DNA from: Methanoculleus marisnigri JR1
GTDB lineage: Archaea > Halobacteriota > Methanomicrobia > Methanomicrobiales > Methanoculleaceae
Length of the DNA stretch: 64,000 bases
Reading direction: 5' to 3'
Assembly (NCBI RefSeq): GCF_000015825.1
Contig: NC_009051.1
Coordinates: forward strand, 2,350,695-2,414,694
In this document: piece after piece, positions 16,573 to 26,137 of the stretch
Layout of the letters: each line of letters starts with the position of its first letter
Numbering within the stretch: the first letter of the stretch is position 1
The notes under the pieces: model-generated
Told to the model about the DNA's origin: nothing
The model's input: the letters and a program-made list of their open reading frames with translations, nothing else
The model's database searches: none
Position numbers and translations under genes: made by a program

Positions 16573-17805
16573 TCACCGGGAAGCGTAAACGCCGGCGATA
16601 TGCCCTGCGGCAAGCGCTGCCGTGGAGAAGGCGGCCTGGAGATTATAGCCGCCGGTGTCGCCGTCGATATCGAGTGTCTCGCCGATGCAGTAGAGGTTTT
16701 CGACGATCTTTGACGCCATCGTTTTTTTGTTGATTCCCTCGAGAGCGACCCCGCCCCGCGTCGCCATCGCTTCGTTGAACCCGCCGAGCCTCTCCACCCG
16801 GAACGGGTACTCCGCGAGGGATGCGGCGAGCGCGTTCCGGGAATTTTTCCGGAGCTGGGCGCAGGTCTCTCCCGCCGGAATCCCGGCGAGGTCGAGCAGC
16901 CGCCGGACGAACCGTTCGGGGAGGGCGAGATCGCAGAGCACGGTCTTTACCTGCCGGGCCCCGCCCGCCGCAATCGCGTCGGCGAGATGCTTTCGCACCT
17001 CCTCCGCGCTCGCCCCGGGGAGGAACGTGACCCGGAGTTCGTCGCGGGGGCGGATGGAGCGGGAGAGATCGAGAATACCCGGGCCCGAGAGCCCGGTGTG
17101 CGTCAGCAAAAGATCGCCGGCGTGCCGCCCGACCCGCTTTCCGTCGCGGTAGACGGCCAGGGTGAGGTTCTGAAAGGAGATCCCGGCAAGGTCGGCGAAC
17201 GGGTAGTCCTCGACGTAGACCGGGGCAAGCGCCGGGGCGACCTCCGTTGTCGGCTGCCCGAGCGCCCGGGCGAAGGCGTAGCCATCACCGGTCGAGCCGG
17301 TGGCGGGGTAAGAGGCCCCGCCGGTGGCGAGGACGAGGACGCCGGTCCGGACGGCCGCCGTCGCCGTCCGGACGATGAACCCGTCGCCGTCGCGTTCGAC
17401 GGCAAGGACAGGGTCGTTGCACCGTATCTCCACCCCACGGGCGGCGCACTCCGCGAGGAGGACGGCGAGGACATCGGCGGACTTCCGGGTCGCCGGGAAG
17501 ACCTTACCCCCGGGCTCGGTTTCCATCCGAAGGCCGCGGTCGGCAAAAAACGCAATGAGATCCCGGTTCGTGAAGTTCATGAGCGCCGGCCGGAGGAACG
17601 CCCCGTGATCGCCGTAATGGGAGAGGAAGTCAGCGATATCGCCGTCGTGGGTGATGTTACACTGCCCCGACCCGGCAATGAGGAGTTTCCTCCCCGCTAC
17701 GGGCTTCTTCTCGAAGAGGACGACGTTTTTCCCGGCTTCTATCGCCTGCAGGGCGCAGAAGAGCCCGGCAGGGCCTCCCCCGATGATCGCGATGATCTCG
17801 TTCAC
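16573..17805 (-). CDS. HI0933-type NAD(P)/FAD-dependent oxidoreductase
   Basis: A roughly 410-residue flavoprotein of the HI0933/YhiN (BaiN-like) family. The FAD-binding GGGPAGLFCAL is at the N-terminus, followed by EKKPVAGRKLLIAGSGQCNITH, a family hallmark. ATGGASYPATGSTGDGY lies in the middle, and the C-terminal FAD-contacting YCIGETLDIDGDTGGYNLQ is present. The substrate is not established for most members. A GTG at 17805 gives the usual short lead before the FAD motif; a GTG at 17835 is also possible. Confidence 0.9.
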   Translation of the reverse strand: MNEIIAIIGGGPAGLFCALQAIEAGKNVVLFEKKPVAGRKLLIAGSGQCNITHDGDIADFLSHYGDHGAFLRPALMNFTNRDLIAFFADRGLRMETEPGGKVFPATRKSADVLAVLLAECAARGVEIRCNDPVLAVERDGDGFIVRTATAAVRTGVLVLATGGASYPATGSTGDGYAFARALGQPTTEVAPALAPVYVEDYPFADLAGISFQNLTLAVYRDGKRVGRHAGDLLLTHTGLSGPGILDLSRSIRPRDELRVTFLPGASAEEVRKHLADAIAAGGARQVKTVLCDLALPERFVRRLLDLAGIPAGETCAQLRKNSRNALAASLAEYPFRVERLGGFNEAMATRGGVALEGINKKTMASKIVENLYCIGETLDIDGDTGGYNLQAAFSTAALAAGHIAGVYASR

Positions 17806-17907
17806 GGCATTAACCGGTGTACCGTGCTCTTCCACGAAGCATCAGCGTTGGGGTGCGGCAGCCGCTAGTTGCATATAGAAGCGGGTTCCCACGGGGGGCG
17901 GATTACC

Positions 17908-18966
17908 ATGGATGCCATCTGGATTGTTCTCGTCGGAGGGGGCGCCGCTCTGCTCCTCGCGGCCGTTGCCGGGGCTGCTGCAGAGCTCCCGGACGCCGCC
18001 GTCCCCGTTACGGATACACCCGCGGACGTGACCCCGCACTACTGGTTGGGCGGCGATACCCCCGGGGTCTTCACCCACCACCGGACGGTGTCGATCGACA
18101 ACCCCTCCGACGTCGATGGTCTTGCGGTCCTCTTCAACGCAACCCACCTTCCCGGGATGCGGCCGGACTTCGCCGACATTCGCTTTACGGAAAGAGACGG
18201 GACGCCTATCCCCTACTGGATCGAGAACGCGAGCGCCGGCTCCCATGCCCGCATCTGGCTCGCCCTCCCGGCGAACGCGACGGCGGTCACGATGCTTTAT
18301 AGCAACCCAGAGGCCCGGGACGCCGGCGATCCCGACGCGGTCTTCCTCTTCTTCGAGGACTACGAGAGAGGCGGCCTCTCGCGGTGGTCGTTCTGCGGTT
18401 CGAACGCCGGGATTCAGTCCGACGTTGTCCGAGACGGTGCATACGCCGGGGATATCAACGTCTCCGAGCCGGATCTCCCGGAGTTTTCCAACAACCGGAT
18501 ATGCCTTGCAGACATCTCCGCGGGCCCGATGGTCATCGAGGGGGACTTCCAGGTCAGCGAGTTCGGGAGATGGTGCGGTTCGGGCTACATCCAGGCCTGG
18601 AACGGGACCAACCGGCTCTACGCCCTCCACCTCCGGAACGGCTCCGTGCAGCACTACGACGGCGATCACCGGAACTTCTCCGCCGATGCCCGGGCCGAGA
18701 CCGATACCTGGTACCACGTCAGGGTCGTCCTGGATACGCCGAACGCCACCGAACACGCCTGGATGGACGGCGAGTACCTGGGGAGCGCCCCCATGCGGTT
18801 CTCCGACGGGTCACCGGTGCCGAAGGATACGGTCTTTGACGACTTCGCCCTGATCGGGTCTTCGGCGTGGTACTCCGGCAATCCGCACCACTTCTACGCC
18901 GACAACGTCGTCGTCAGGAAGTACGAGCCCGCCCCGCCGGTGCTCTCCTACGCGGACGACGCATAG
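17908..18966 (+). CDS. Secreted DUF2341 domain protein
   Basis: A 352-residue exported protein. A signal peptide or anchor spans about residues 3-25 (IWIVLVGGGAALLLAAVAGAAA). A DUF2341 domain follows, with the marker WIENASAGSHARIWLALP. The last ~180 residues resemble a concanavalin/LamG-like beta sandwich (YHVRVVLDTPNATEHAWMDG). Several sequons suggest N-glycosylation. DUF2341 occurs in archaeal surface proteins, often with carbohydrate- or protein-binding partners. The ATG at 17908 is the start closest to the hydrophobic segment. No C-terminal anchor is visible. Confidence 0.85.
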   Translation: MDAIWIVLVGGGAALLLAAVAGAAAELPDAAVPVTDTPADVTPHYWLGGDTPGVFTHHRTVSIDNPSDVDGLAVLFNATHLPGMRPDFADIRFTERDGTPIPYWIENASAGSHARIWLALPANATAVTMLYSNPEARDAGDPDAVFLFFEDYERGGLSRWSFCGSNAGIQSDVVRDGAYAGDINVSEPDLPEFSNNRICLADISAGPMVIEGDFQVSEFGRWCGSGYIQAWNGTNRLYALHLRNGSVQHYDGDHRNFSADARAETDTWYHVRVVLDTPNATEHAWMDGEYLGSAPMRFSDGSPVPKDTVFDDFALIGSSAWYSGNPHHFYADNVVVRKYEPAPPVLSYADDA

Positions 18967-19316
18967 GGGACAGAAGGCTGCGGCAGACCCATATCCAGGA
19001 AAAGTATACAAGGCCTGCATATGGCGCCCCACCATCGCCCTCGGCGGGGTCGCGGTCCGAGAATGTCACCCCGGGGTGCATCGACCTTTCGCTCCGGCTG
19101 GTCGTCGACAACCCTGGAATCTATCGGAGCCGGAATATGAGTACAGGCTACTTCCAAGTTATTGTCTCACAAAGTGGCTGAGGAGGGATGCATCGCTCCT
19201 AGCGGGGACATCCTGGGATCATCGTCTCGGTCATAACGTTATATTGATTTAAGACTAGCAGTATAGAGGAACAATCAATAAAAAATAGGGGCACCGCCCC
19301 CGCGGAATGGCAAATC
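18967..19316. other. gene-free stretch before the polysaccharide locus
   Basis: No supported gene lies here. The last 100 bp are AT-rich and include TTATATT at 19239-19245, a possible TATA box about 72 nt before the flippase ATG. I see no tRNA or strong repeat. Confidence 0.4.
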
Positions 19317-20588
19317 ATGGTTCATATTATAGCACAACTAAGGGATCTCCATAATTTGTTCAGACATCCCTTGTATCTGAATTCATTTTATATTTTACTT
19401 ACATATCTATCAAGTGCGTTTTTTGGGTTCATTTTTTGGATCGCTGCCGCGAAGATGTATACCCCACAAGAAGTCGGGATCGCTACAGCTCTGATCTCCT
19501 CTATGAGTCTGATCGTTCTCCTAGCAAAAGTGGGTTTGGACTTCTCGATCATCCGGTATTTTCCTGCGCGGGATAAGAGCGTAGTATACAGCACATCTAT
19601 AGTCATCACGACACTATTTTCCCTGATCTTCGGGTTGATCTTCATCCTCGGAGCGGATCTCTTCTCGCCGGAATTAAAAGACATTTATACCCTTGAATCA
19701 GCAGGATTGCTGTTCATATTCATCATTGCAAATGCAACAGCCAACTTAGCGGGAATCGCATTTGTAGCGCTTCGGCGTTCAGAATACTATTTGCTTCAGA
19801 ACCTTCTTGCAGGGTCGAAAATTCTCTTCCTATTCCCACTGGCGTACCTTGGAGCGTTCGGGATCTTTGGTTCCGTTGGTATTTCGTTCATACTCACCGC
19901 CGTATTCTCGTCGTTGCTGATCGCGAAGTCCGGCATAAAGCACTCGTTCCGTGTGGATAGGGAATTTATAGCAGGATCTTTTCACTTCTCATTGGGAAAC
20001 TATCTTGTCGGGCTCTTTCAGACCGCCCCAAACTTGGTCCTGCCAATCATGGTGTTAAACATCCTCGGAGCTGATGCGGCCGCGTATTATTATATTGCAT
20101 TTTCCGTCGCCTTCATTCTGTTCATCGTCCCAAACGCAATCAGCACATCACTGTTTGTCGAAGGCAGCAATGGTGAATCCTTGCGACAGAGCACGATCCG
20201 ATCCTCGATCGCGATCTACGCGCTGCTCATTCCTGCAGTGGTAATCCTATATTTCTCCGGGGATATCATCCTGGGGCTCATCGGAAAAGAGTATGCAGCG
20301 AACGGGTTTGAGCTCTTCCGGGTGATGATCTTCACGAGCCTCGTCCTGCCCGTGACCTACATCTACTCCGCGGTGAAGCGCGTCCAGAACGGGGTGCGCG
20401 ATCTGGTACTGCTGAACGGGGTTGTTTTCGCGTCGCTGATACTTCTTGCCCAGACCTGTACGACGGCGTACGGGATCGTCGGGATCGGCTACGCCTGGGT
20501 GATCAGCTACGCCGTCGGTGTTCTTTTGATCGGTCTGGGCACACTCTGGGAGCGGATTGCAACGGCCGGTACCGGATCGCACGTCTAG
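19317..20588 (+). CDS. Polysaccharide flippase (Wzx/MOP-like)
   Basis: A 423-residue, about 12-span membrane protein of the oligosaccharide flippase type (MATE/MOP superfamily). These move lipid-linked oligosaccharides across the membrane. The N-terminal part has the family-typical FGFIFWIAAAKMYTPQEVGIATAL segment, where an aromatic and a 'GxxxxAL' run follow the first span. It opens the surface polysaccharide locus; the other sugar genes are on the opposite strand. Codon and base use are more AT-rich than in the flanking housekeeping genes. Confidence 0.87.
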   Translation: MVHIIAQLRDLHNLFRHPLYLNSFYILLTYLSSAFFGFIFWIAAAKMYTPQEVGIATALISSMSLIVLLAKVGLDFSIIRYFPARDKSVVYSTSIVITTLFSLIFGLIFILGADLFSPELKDIYTLESAGLLFIFIIANATANLAGIAFVALRRSEYYLLQNLLAGSKILFLFPLAYLGAFGIFGSVGISFILTAVFSSLLIAKSGIKHSFRVDREFIAGSFHFSLGNYLVGLFQTAPNLVLPIMVLNILGADAAAYYYIAFSVAFILFIVPNAISTSLFVEGSNGESLRQSTIRSSIAIYALLIPAVVILYFSGDIILGLIGKEYAANGFELFRVMIFTSLVLPVTYIYSAVKRVQNGVRDLVLLNGVVFASLILLAQTCTTAYGIVGIGYAWVISYAVGVLLIGLGTLWERIATAGTGSHV

Positions 20589-20650
20589 TGAGGCGCGTCC
20601 ATGCATGGGAGGAAGTACCTCCTCACAGATCCGAAGAGCAGCAAACCAAT

Positions 20651-22225
20651 TTATGCATACCTGCTTACACAGCCGATGTCACCGGAAGAGTATATTTTAT
20701 TCAGAAGAGGATTCTCGTCGAGGGTGCTCCGGTAGTTGGACCAGGAGTTGAACGTCACCCAACTCTCGGCGGAAAAGTAGGTCAGCCGATAGTTGATGAT
20801 GAAAACATCGTCTGGATTTTTCAGCCCTTCATCATCATGCAGCAAGAGCAACGCCATCTGGTCTTCAGAGAACGTCCGGGGGTAGTACCTATCGACCAGC
20901 TCCGTCTTCTTCATCCCGGCCGCTATAAGGCCTCCGGTAAATACGTCCGTATACAGAGACCCCTCTACACTTGGGTCATCGTAAGGGGCTTTCTCTACAT
21001 ACCAGTCGGCGGGAACAGTGACGTATCCGAAGCTGTTGTAGTCCCGAATCCCCCGGTACTGATCTTCATATGACATCATCGTAATGTAGCCGTTCAACGC
21101 CAGCAGGACGAGCAGGGAGGCTACAACAAGGTGCCGATGCATCGTTGAGCCTCTCGCTATACTGTATAGCAAGAGGTAACCGATCAACCCCGAGTATACA
21201 AGGTACTCAAAGACGGACAGCCCCAGGAGATTATAAATGCCAAATACGCTGATACCAGCGAGGATAAACCCAAAAGTGACTTTTTCACCGTTCGAAAGTT
21301 CCTCGCCCCGGTAGAATTTATATGCGAGGTACAGCGTGGTCACCAGTACGCTGAGCAGTAGCAGTGCCAGCCAGACGGTCAGGGCATTCCGCACGCCCGC
21401 AGGGTATGTGAAGTAGTATGCGTCGAATGGCGTTGCATTCGGGTTGTAAAACGAAAGAATTAGTTTATCCAAGCCCGAGAACGGCGATTCCGAGGCTTCC
21501 TGCAGTCGGGGGATGAAACCCTGGTATAGGATCTGATTAAAGGCAAAGGTGAACACTATCGAGAAGAGGGCCAGTTTCGTAAGGCCCGGGCGGAAGCGAG
21601 ACTCACCCCTCCACCGGAAGTTATACAGCCAGTCGACGACCAGAACGCCAACTACGAGAACAACACTGAAGAATACCAGTTTGTACGAGATGTAGTTCAG
21701 ACTGAACACGATCAAAATGATGAGTATCGATAACGCCTGCCGTTTTTCGAGAGCGAGCGACTTTAAGTAGAGCAAAAGAGTCAAGCACAGAGTTATTGCC
21801 AGTACAAACCCCAACCCGTGGCAATAATACATGAAATAACTTTTGTTCCCATACTTCGAGACGAACACCAGCATAGCCAGAATGAGGGCGAGGGCAGAGT
21901 AAGATCTCCGGCCGACGACCCCTCTCAGCAGCGCGATAGAGACGATGATGACCGCAACTGCTTGGAGCGGCAACGTCGGCAACGCTTCATAGGGCAGGGA
22001 AGCCAACTCGGCTATCATGACTCCAAAGACGTAGTAGCCCGCATTCTGATAGTCCGGCTCTATATGCCCGCTCATACCAACGGATATTGCCTTTCCCACA
22101 TGCCAGAAGTCGAAGTTGTCGGATACGACAGGGTAGTAGAAGAGATTAAAGAACGATAGGAAGACGCACAACACAATGATTGAGACGTAAGTGATTCTCA
22201 TTGAGGAAAAAGAACTGTTTTCCAT
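20651..22225 (-). CDS. Multi-span membrane protein, GT-C or polymerase-like
   Basis: A 524-residue protein with about 11-12 hydrophobic segments and a C-terminal soluble domain of about 120 residues. An acidic loop after the first span (VVSDNFDFWHVGKA) and the large C-terminal outer domain fit GT-C glycosyltransferases or polysaccharide polymerases. No definitive motif is present. The position between a flippase and cytoplasmic glycosyltransferases supports a role in assembling or polymerising sugars on the outer face. Family not securely recognised. Confidence 0.7.
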   Translation of the reverse strand: MENSSFSSMRITYVSIIVLCVFLSFFNLFYYPVVSDNFDFWHVGKAISVGMSGHIEPDYQNAGYYVFGVMIAELASLPYEALPTLPLQAVAVIIVSIALLRGVVGRRSYSALALILAMLVFVSKYGNKSYFMYYCHGLGFVLAITLCLTLLLYLKSLALEKRQALSILIILIVFSLNYISYKLVFFSVVLVVGVLVVDWLYNFRWRGESRFRPGLTKLALFSIVFTFAFNQILYQGFIPRLQEASESPFSGLDKLILSFYNPNATPFDAYYFTYPAGVRNALTVWLALLLLSVLVTTLYLAYKFYRGEELSNGEKVTFGFILAGISVFGIYNLLGLSVFEYLVYSGLIGYLLLYSIARGSTMHRHLVVASLLVLLALNGYITMMSYEDQYRGIRDYNSFGYVTVPADWYVEKAPYDDPSVEGSLYTDVFTGGLIAAGMKKTELVDRYYPRTFSEDQMALLLLHDDEGLKNPDDVFIINYRLTYFSAESWVTFNSWSNYRSTLDENPLLNKIYSSGDIGCVSRYA

Positions 22226-22295
22226 ACTCTACCTGGCCATCACAGGATCATTCCATGCCAACGACGAACACCTGTCTGTAGAATCAAGTCATATG

Positions 22296-23444
22296 TCAGG
22301 AGCCGGAGTACCGGCGGGCATATATGACCTCTAAATCCGCACAGATCCTCTCCCAGTTGAACTTCTCGGACACGAGGCTCCTGCAATTCTCGCGGAACTG
22401 CGACGTCCGCACATCTTGGCTCAGTATACGTGCCATGGCTTCGCTCACTTCAGTCACAGAATACGCCGTCGAGAACCCCGCGACGCCATCGATCCAATCC
22501 AGGTAGTCTCCCGCATTGGTCGTGACGATCGGGAGCCCGCAGGCGCACGACTCCGCAAACGTTATCGGAAACCCGTAGAATTTGGGCGTCACGAAGACGT
22601 CGCTGTCAATGAACGCCGCATACTTCTCCCGCTCCGGCACAAGCCCGGTAAACCGGACCTTCTCTTCGATACCCAGGTCGGTGATCTGTCTCTGCAGATC
22701 AGACTCGAACCCGCCATCGGGCCCAACGAGCACAAGCCGTGCGTCCTCTATACGCGGCGCCAGATCTGCGAACGCCTCGACGAGGAGGTCAATCCCCTTG
22801 CTCTTATGCAGTCGCCCCAGGTAAAGGACGACCTTCGCATCGGGTTCGATCCCGTACTTCCGCCGGAACTCACCCCGACCGGGTAAGTCCTTGAACCGCT
22901 CCAAGTCGACCCCGTTCGGCAGCACGTGAACCTTCTCCCCGGCAACCCCGAGCCGCCGGTGCGCGTCGGCCTCGCTCTGCGAGAGCGCGATGAAGGCCGA
23001 AGCGCTCGCAAGCAGCCTGCTCCCCCACACCTGGTCGTAGAGCCACTTGATCCCCTTCCGTTCCACAATCCGCATGATCGACCCGTGCGCCTGGAGGACG
23101 ATAGGAACGTCGTTCTTGGTGGCCTGGCTCATGACCACGGAGTTCTGGTAAGAGCGCGCCCCGTTCAGATGCACGACGTCGTATTCGCCGATATGCGTTC
23201 TGCACCAAGCCTTCAGGCTGGGAGAGGGGATGTAAAGGCAGTAGTTGAAGAGGTGCTCGAACGGGATGACCTCGACACCGATCTCCTTGATCGTCGCCGC
23301 GTAGTCCGCATCGAAGAGGTAGTCGGTCGTCGCAATTGTCACATCGTGCCCGCGCAGGGCGAGGTGCTTGGAGAGGTTGTAGGCTACGTCGACGCCACCA
23401 CCGAGGCTCGGGTTGAATCGTGGAATGACCTGCAGTACCTTCAT
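22296..23444 (-). CDS. GT4 family glycosyltransferase
   Basis: A 382-residue GT-B glycosyltransferase. It starts with the donor/acceptor motif MKVLQVIPRFNPSLGGG and has the C-terminal family-4 core. That core includes VVLYLGRLHKSKGIDLL and the catalytic E-x7-E region (ESCACGLPIVTT). It transfers a sugar from a nucleotide donor to a lipid-linked acceptor at the cytoplasmic face. The ATG two codons into the open frame (23444) is the natural start. The pyruvyl transferase gene upstream in the same direction ends 9 bp away, so the two are co-transcribed. Confidence 0.9.
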   Translation of the reverse strand: MKVLQVIPRFNPSLGGGVDVAYNLSKHLALRGHDVTIATTDYLFDADYAATIKEIGVEVIPFEHLFNYCLYIPSPSLKAWCRTHIGEYDVVHLNGARSYQNSVVMSQATKNDVPIVLQAHGSIMRIVERKGIKWLYDQVWGSRLLASASAFIALSQSEADAHRRLGVAGEKVHVLPNGVDLERFKDLPGRGEFRRKYGIEPDAKVVLYLGRLHKSKGIDLLVEAFADLAPRIEDARLVLVGPDGGFESDLQRQITDLGIEEKVRFTGLVPEREKYAAFIDSDVFVTPKFYGFPITFAESCACGLPIVTTNAGDYLDWIDGVAGFSTAYSVTEVSEAMARILSQDVRTSQFRENCRSLVSEKFNWERICADLEVIYARRYSGS

Positions 23445-23453
23445 GACCAAGAC

Positions 23454-24641
23454 CTACCCAATCAACTCGGCAACGAGCCTCGCGTTGAGGAGAGTTCTCT
23501 CGCGGAGTACCTCTGCTGCCTGCCGTTGTTTCGCCGCATAGAGCGCTCTGTTCTCCCAGACCGTCTCGAAGTTCTTGCAGAACTGTCCAGCAAAGGTCTC
23601 GGTACCCAGATCCTCGACATCAAGGTAGAAGCCCTCAAGGCCGACCAACTCCAGATAACTCTTCACCTTACCGCAGTAGGAGATCGGGACGACTGGCACC
23701 CCCATCATGGTGGCGAGGATCAGCGAGTGGAGGCGCATCCCCACCAGGACATCGGCACGGGACAGCGCCGCGAAGACCGCGGTGAAGTGGGGGTTGTACT
23801 CCAAGACATCTGCCTTTTCCGACGAGGGCATGAGGTCCCGGATGGCCGCATAGCCTTCGCGGTCCACCTTTACCGTCGGGACGAGCAGCATCCTCTGATC
23901 GTGTTCGCGGACAATGGACTCGAAGATCCCGGCCAAACTCTCTCTCCGATCCCGAAGATCCTGTGCTGCCTCAACCGCGTTCCGGGAGAGATCTGAATCG
24001 TGCAGCCAGTTGTAGGCAGTACTCGCGATGTAACGGTCGCCGTTGGTTATGTTCAGTGACGTGAGATAGGTGCCGATCACCGTCGGATCGGGCACCTCGA
24101 TCCCGAACGCCGGGTCCGCGGTGCGGATGACGTCCCGGACGCCGCATCTTTCGAGAACCTCCTTCGACATCGAGTCGCGGACGGTCACGAGGTCGGCCTC
24201 GTTCAGGATGGAACTGCACAACTTCCGGCCGAGGTGGGTATCGATGGGGCCTGCACCGATGCCATAGATAACCGTCTTCTTCCCGTATCTCTGCGCCAGT
24301 CTGACGAGGGAGAGGAGGGCGGGAAGATAGTAGACCCTTAAGTCCTGCAGAAGGGAGCCCCCGCCGAGGATGAATATATCGCAGTTTCTGATCTCCCGCT
24401 GGATGGCCGCAAGCTCCCCTTCGAGGATCGTCCTTCCGATGAACCTCAGAACTCCCTTCTTGAAGGACTGCCGCACGGGCCTGACGTTGTGCAGCGTCCG
24501 GGTCTCCTCCAAGTTGTTTGTTATGACCGAGACGTGCGGATCGTCGATGTACTTCCTCAACGAGGTCACCATCCCGGCGAGTATCGCTTCGTCACCGATA
24601 TTGCCGAGCCCATAGTAGCCCGCTATGAGAACATTCGTCAT
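23454..24641 (-). CDS. Polysaccharide pyruvyl transferase (CsaB-like)
   Basis: A 395-residue protein of the polysaccharide pyruvyl transferase family. The diagnostic N-terminal GYYGLGNIGDEAIL is at about residues 6-19, and the GGGSLLQD motif near 95. The C-terminal half has the MRLHSLILATMMGVPVVPISY block. Such enzymes attach ketal-linked pyruvate to cell-wall or exopolysaccharide sugars, giving negative charges that can hold S-layer-type proteins. The ATG at 24641 has GAGAGGG 6 nt before it. Neighbouring glycosyltransferases supply the sugar chain. Confidence 0.9.
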   Translation of the reverse strand: MTNVLIAGYYGLGNIGDEAILAGMVTSLRKYIDDPHVSVITNNLEETRTLHNVRPVRQSFKKGVLRFIGRTILEGELAAIQREIRNCDIFILGGGSLLQDLRVYYLPALLSLVRLAQRYGKKTVIYGIGAGPIDTHLGRKLCSSILNEADLVTVRDSMSKEVLERCGVRDVIRTADPAFGIEVPDPTVIGTYLTSLNITNGDRYIASTAYNWLHDSDLSRNAVEAAQDLRDRRESLAGIFESIVREHDQRMLLVPTVKVDREGYAAIRDLMPSSEKADVLEYNPHFTAVFAALSRADVLVGMRLHSLILATMMGVPVVPISYCGKVKSYLELVGLEGFYLDVEDLGTETFAGQFCKNFETVWENRALYAAKQRQAAEVLRERTLLNARLVAELIG

Positions 24642-24662
24642 CGTCATCCCTCTCAACAGCCC

Positions 24663-26135
24663 TCATACGCTCCGAATCGCCTGGCGCTTCTCTGCACCGA
24701 GGTATTCGAGGAACACTTTTGCAGACATGAGCATGATCTTCAATTCGTGAAGACCATGCCTCCGCAAGATGTTGCTCAACGCGACGGGCACGAACGATGG
24801 GTTTAGATAGTACTCTTTGAGCGCCCTGTTGACGTAGTGCTCGATATCGACCTTGGTGAAATCAGGATACGAAAGGATGCATTTCTGGTAACCACTCTGA
24901 TCAATACTCTCCTCAAGGTTGTCAACCAGCAGGTACCCATTCTCTTTGGCCCAGTCGTAGAACTTCGTTCCAGGTATCGGGGTTGCCACAGCCACCTGAA
25001 GAATATTTGGCTTTAGTTCTCTGATGAACTTAAGCGTCTGCTCTGCGGTCTCGTTTGTCTCACCGGGAAGGCCGATAATGAAGTCACCATGAATCATCAA
25101 CTTGGCTCTCTTTGCATCCCTGGTGAACGCTCTCATCTGCTGGGTACCCACACCCTTCCTGATGGTCTTCAGGATCTCATCATTCCCAGACTCATACCCC
25201 ACGATCAAGAGCCTGCAACCGGCGCTCTTCATCTCTTGCAATGTTGAGTAATCAAGGGTAGCCCGGGCATTGCAGGACCAGGTAATATCTAGTTTTCGTT
25301 CTTTTATTTTCCTGCAAACATCGAGAACCAGATTTTTGTTTATGGTATACGTATCGTCCTCGATGAAGATCTCTTTGACTTCCGGAAGATTCTGACAGAT
25401 ATATTCGAACTCGTCAACGATGTTGTCAGCTGTTCTTGAGCGGTATTTCCTCCCCATCAAATTCTCAGGCCAAGAACAGAACGTACAGTGAAACGGGCAC
25501 CCTCTCCCCGTGAAGATCTGGACTTCCGGGTAGAGAGTCTGGCTCAAATAGTAATCCTTGATGTTCAGGTGCCTCTTATAGACAGACGATACAAAGGGTA
25601 TCCGGTCAAGATCCTCGGAAGTAGTGTACTCTCTGATGGGGTTGTGAGCGATCTGCCCGTTCTCTTTATACGAGATGCCGTGAACGTTCTTTAGTGGCAG
25701 ACCCCGCCCCACAGCTCTGGCAACATCAAGCAACGTAAAATCATATTCATAGAGAGCAAGGATATCTACCCCCCCATTGCCAAGGATCTTCTCCGGGAAC
25801 CGTGCTGTCGGGGGACCGACCATAACTGTCGTTGCACCGCACGCTTCCTTGAGTTTCTGCGTAACGCCGATGTCATTTCCAAGGCTGGAAAAGTTTGTCT
25901 CAACGACGACCAGATCAGGCTGAAACTGCTTCACATCGTTGATAATATCGGCTGTGTGTAACTGACTCGCTGGTGCATCGACCAGTTTTACCGCGTGCTC
26001 CGTCTCCAGTAACCCGGTTGCATATGCAAGCCACTTCGGATAATCAAGGCCGCCACTGCGGGCTGCAGCACCCTGCCATCTGCCGCACCGGACAAAATTT
26101 TCAACGAACGGTGGATTGAGCATGTATATTTTCAT
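24663..26135 (-). CDS. B12-binding domain radical SAM protein
   Basis: A 490-residue radical SAM enzyme with an N-terminal cobalamin-binding-like domain (about 1-140) and the Fe-S motif C213-x3-C217-x2-C220 (CPFHCTFC). The downstream IFIEDDTYTINK and GDFIIGLPGETNE segments are typical of this subgroup, which includes HpnJ-like proteins. Such proteins modify lipids or sugars by methyl transfer or carbon rearrangement. In this locus a sugar or lipid-carrier modification is likely. No classic B12 base-off DxHxxG motif is obvious. GGGGTG precedes the ATG at 26135. Confidence 0.88.
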   Translation of the reverse strand: MKIYMLNPPFVENFVRCGRWQGAAARSGGLDYPKWLAYATGLLETEHAVKLVDAPASQLHTADIINDVKQFQPDLVVVETNFSSLGNDIGVTQKLKEACGATTVMVGPPTARFPEKILGNGGVDILALYEYDFTLLDVARAVGRGLPLKNVHGISYKENGQIAHNPIREYTTSEDLDRIPFVSSVYKRHLNIKDYYLSQTLYPEVQIFTGRGCPFHCTFCSWPENLMGRKYRSRTADNIVDEFEYICQNLPEVKEIFIEDDTYTINKNLVLDVCRKIKERKLDITWSCNARATLDYSTLQEMKSAGCRLLIVGYESGNDEILKTIRKGVGTQQMRAFTRDAKRAKLMIHGDFIIGLPGETNETAEQTLKFIRELKPNILQVAVATPIPGTKFYDWAKENGYLLVDNLEESIDQSGYQKCILSYPDFTKVDIEHYVNRALKEYYLNPSFVPVALSNILRRHGLHELKIMLMSAKVFLEYLGAEKRQAIRSV

Positions 26136-26137
26136 AA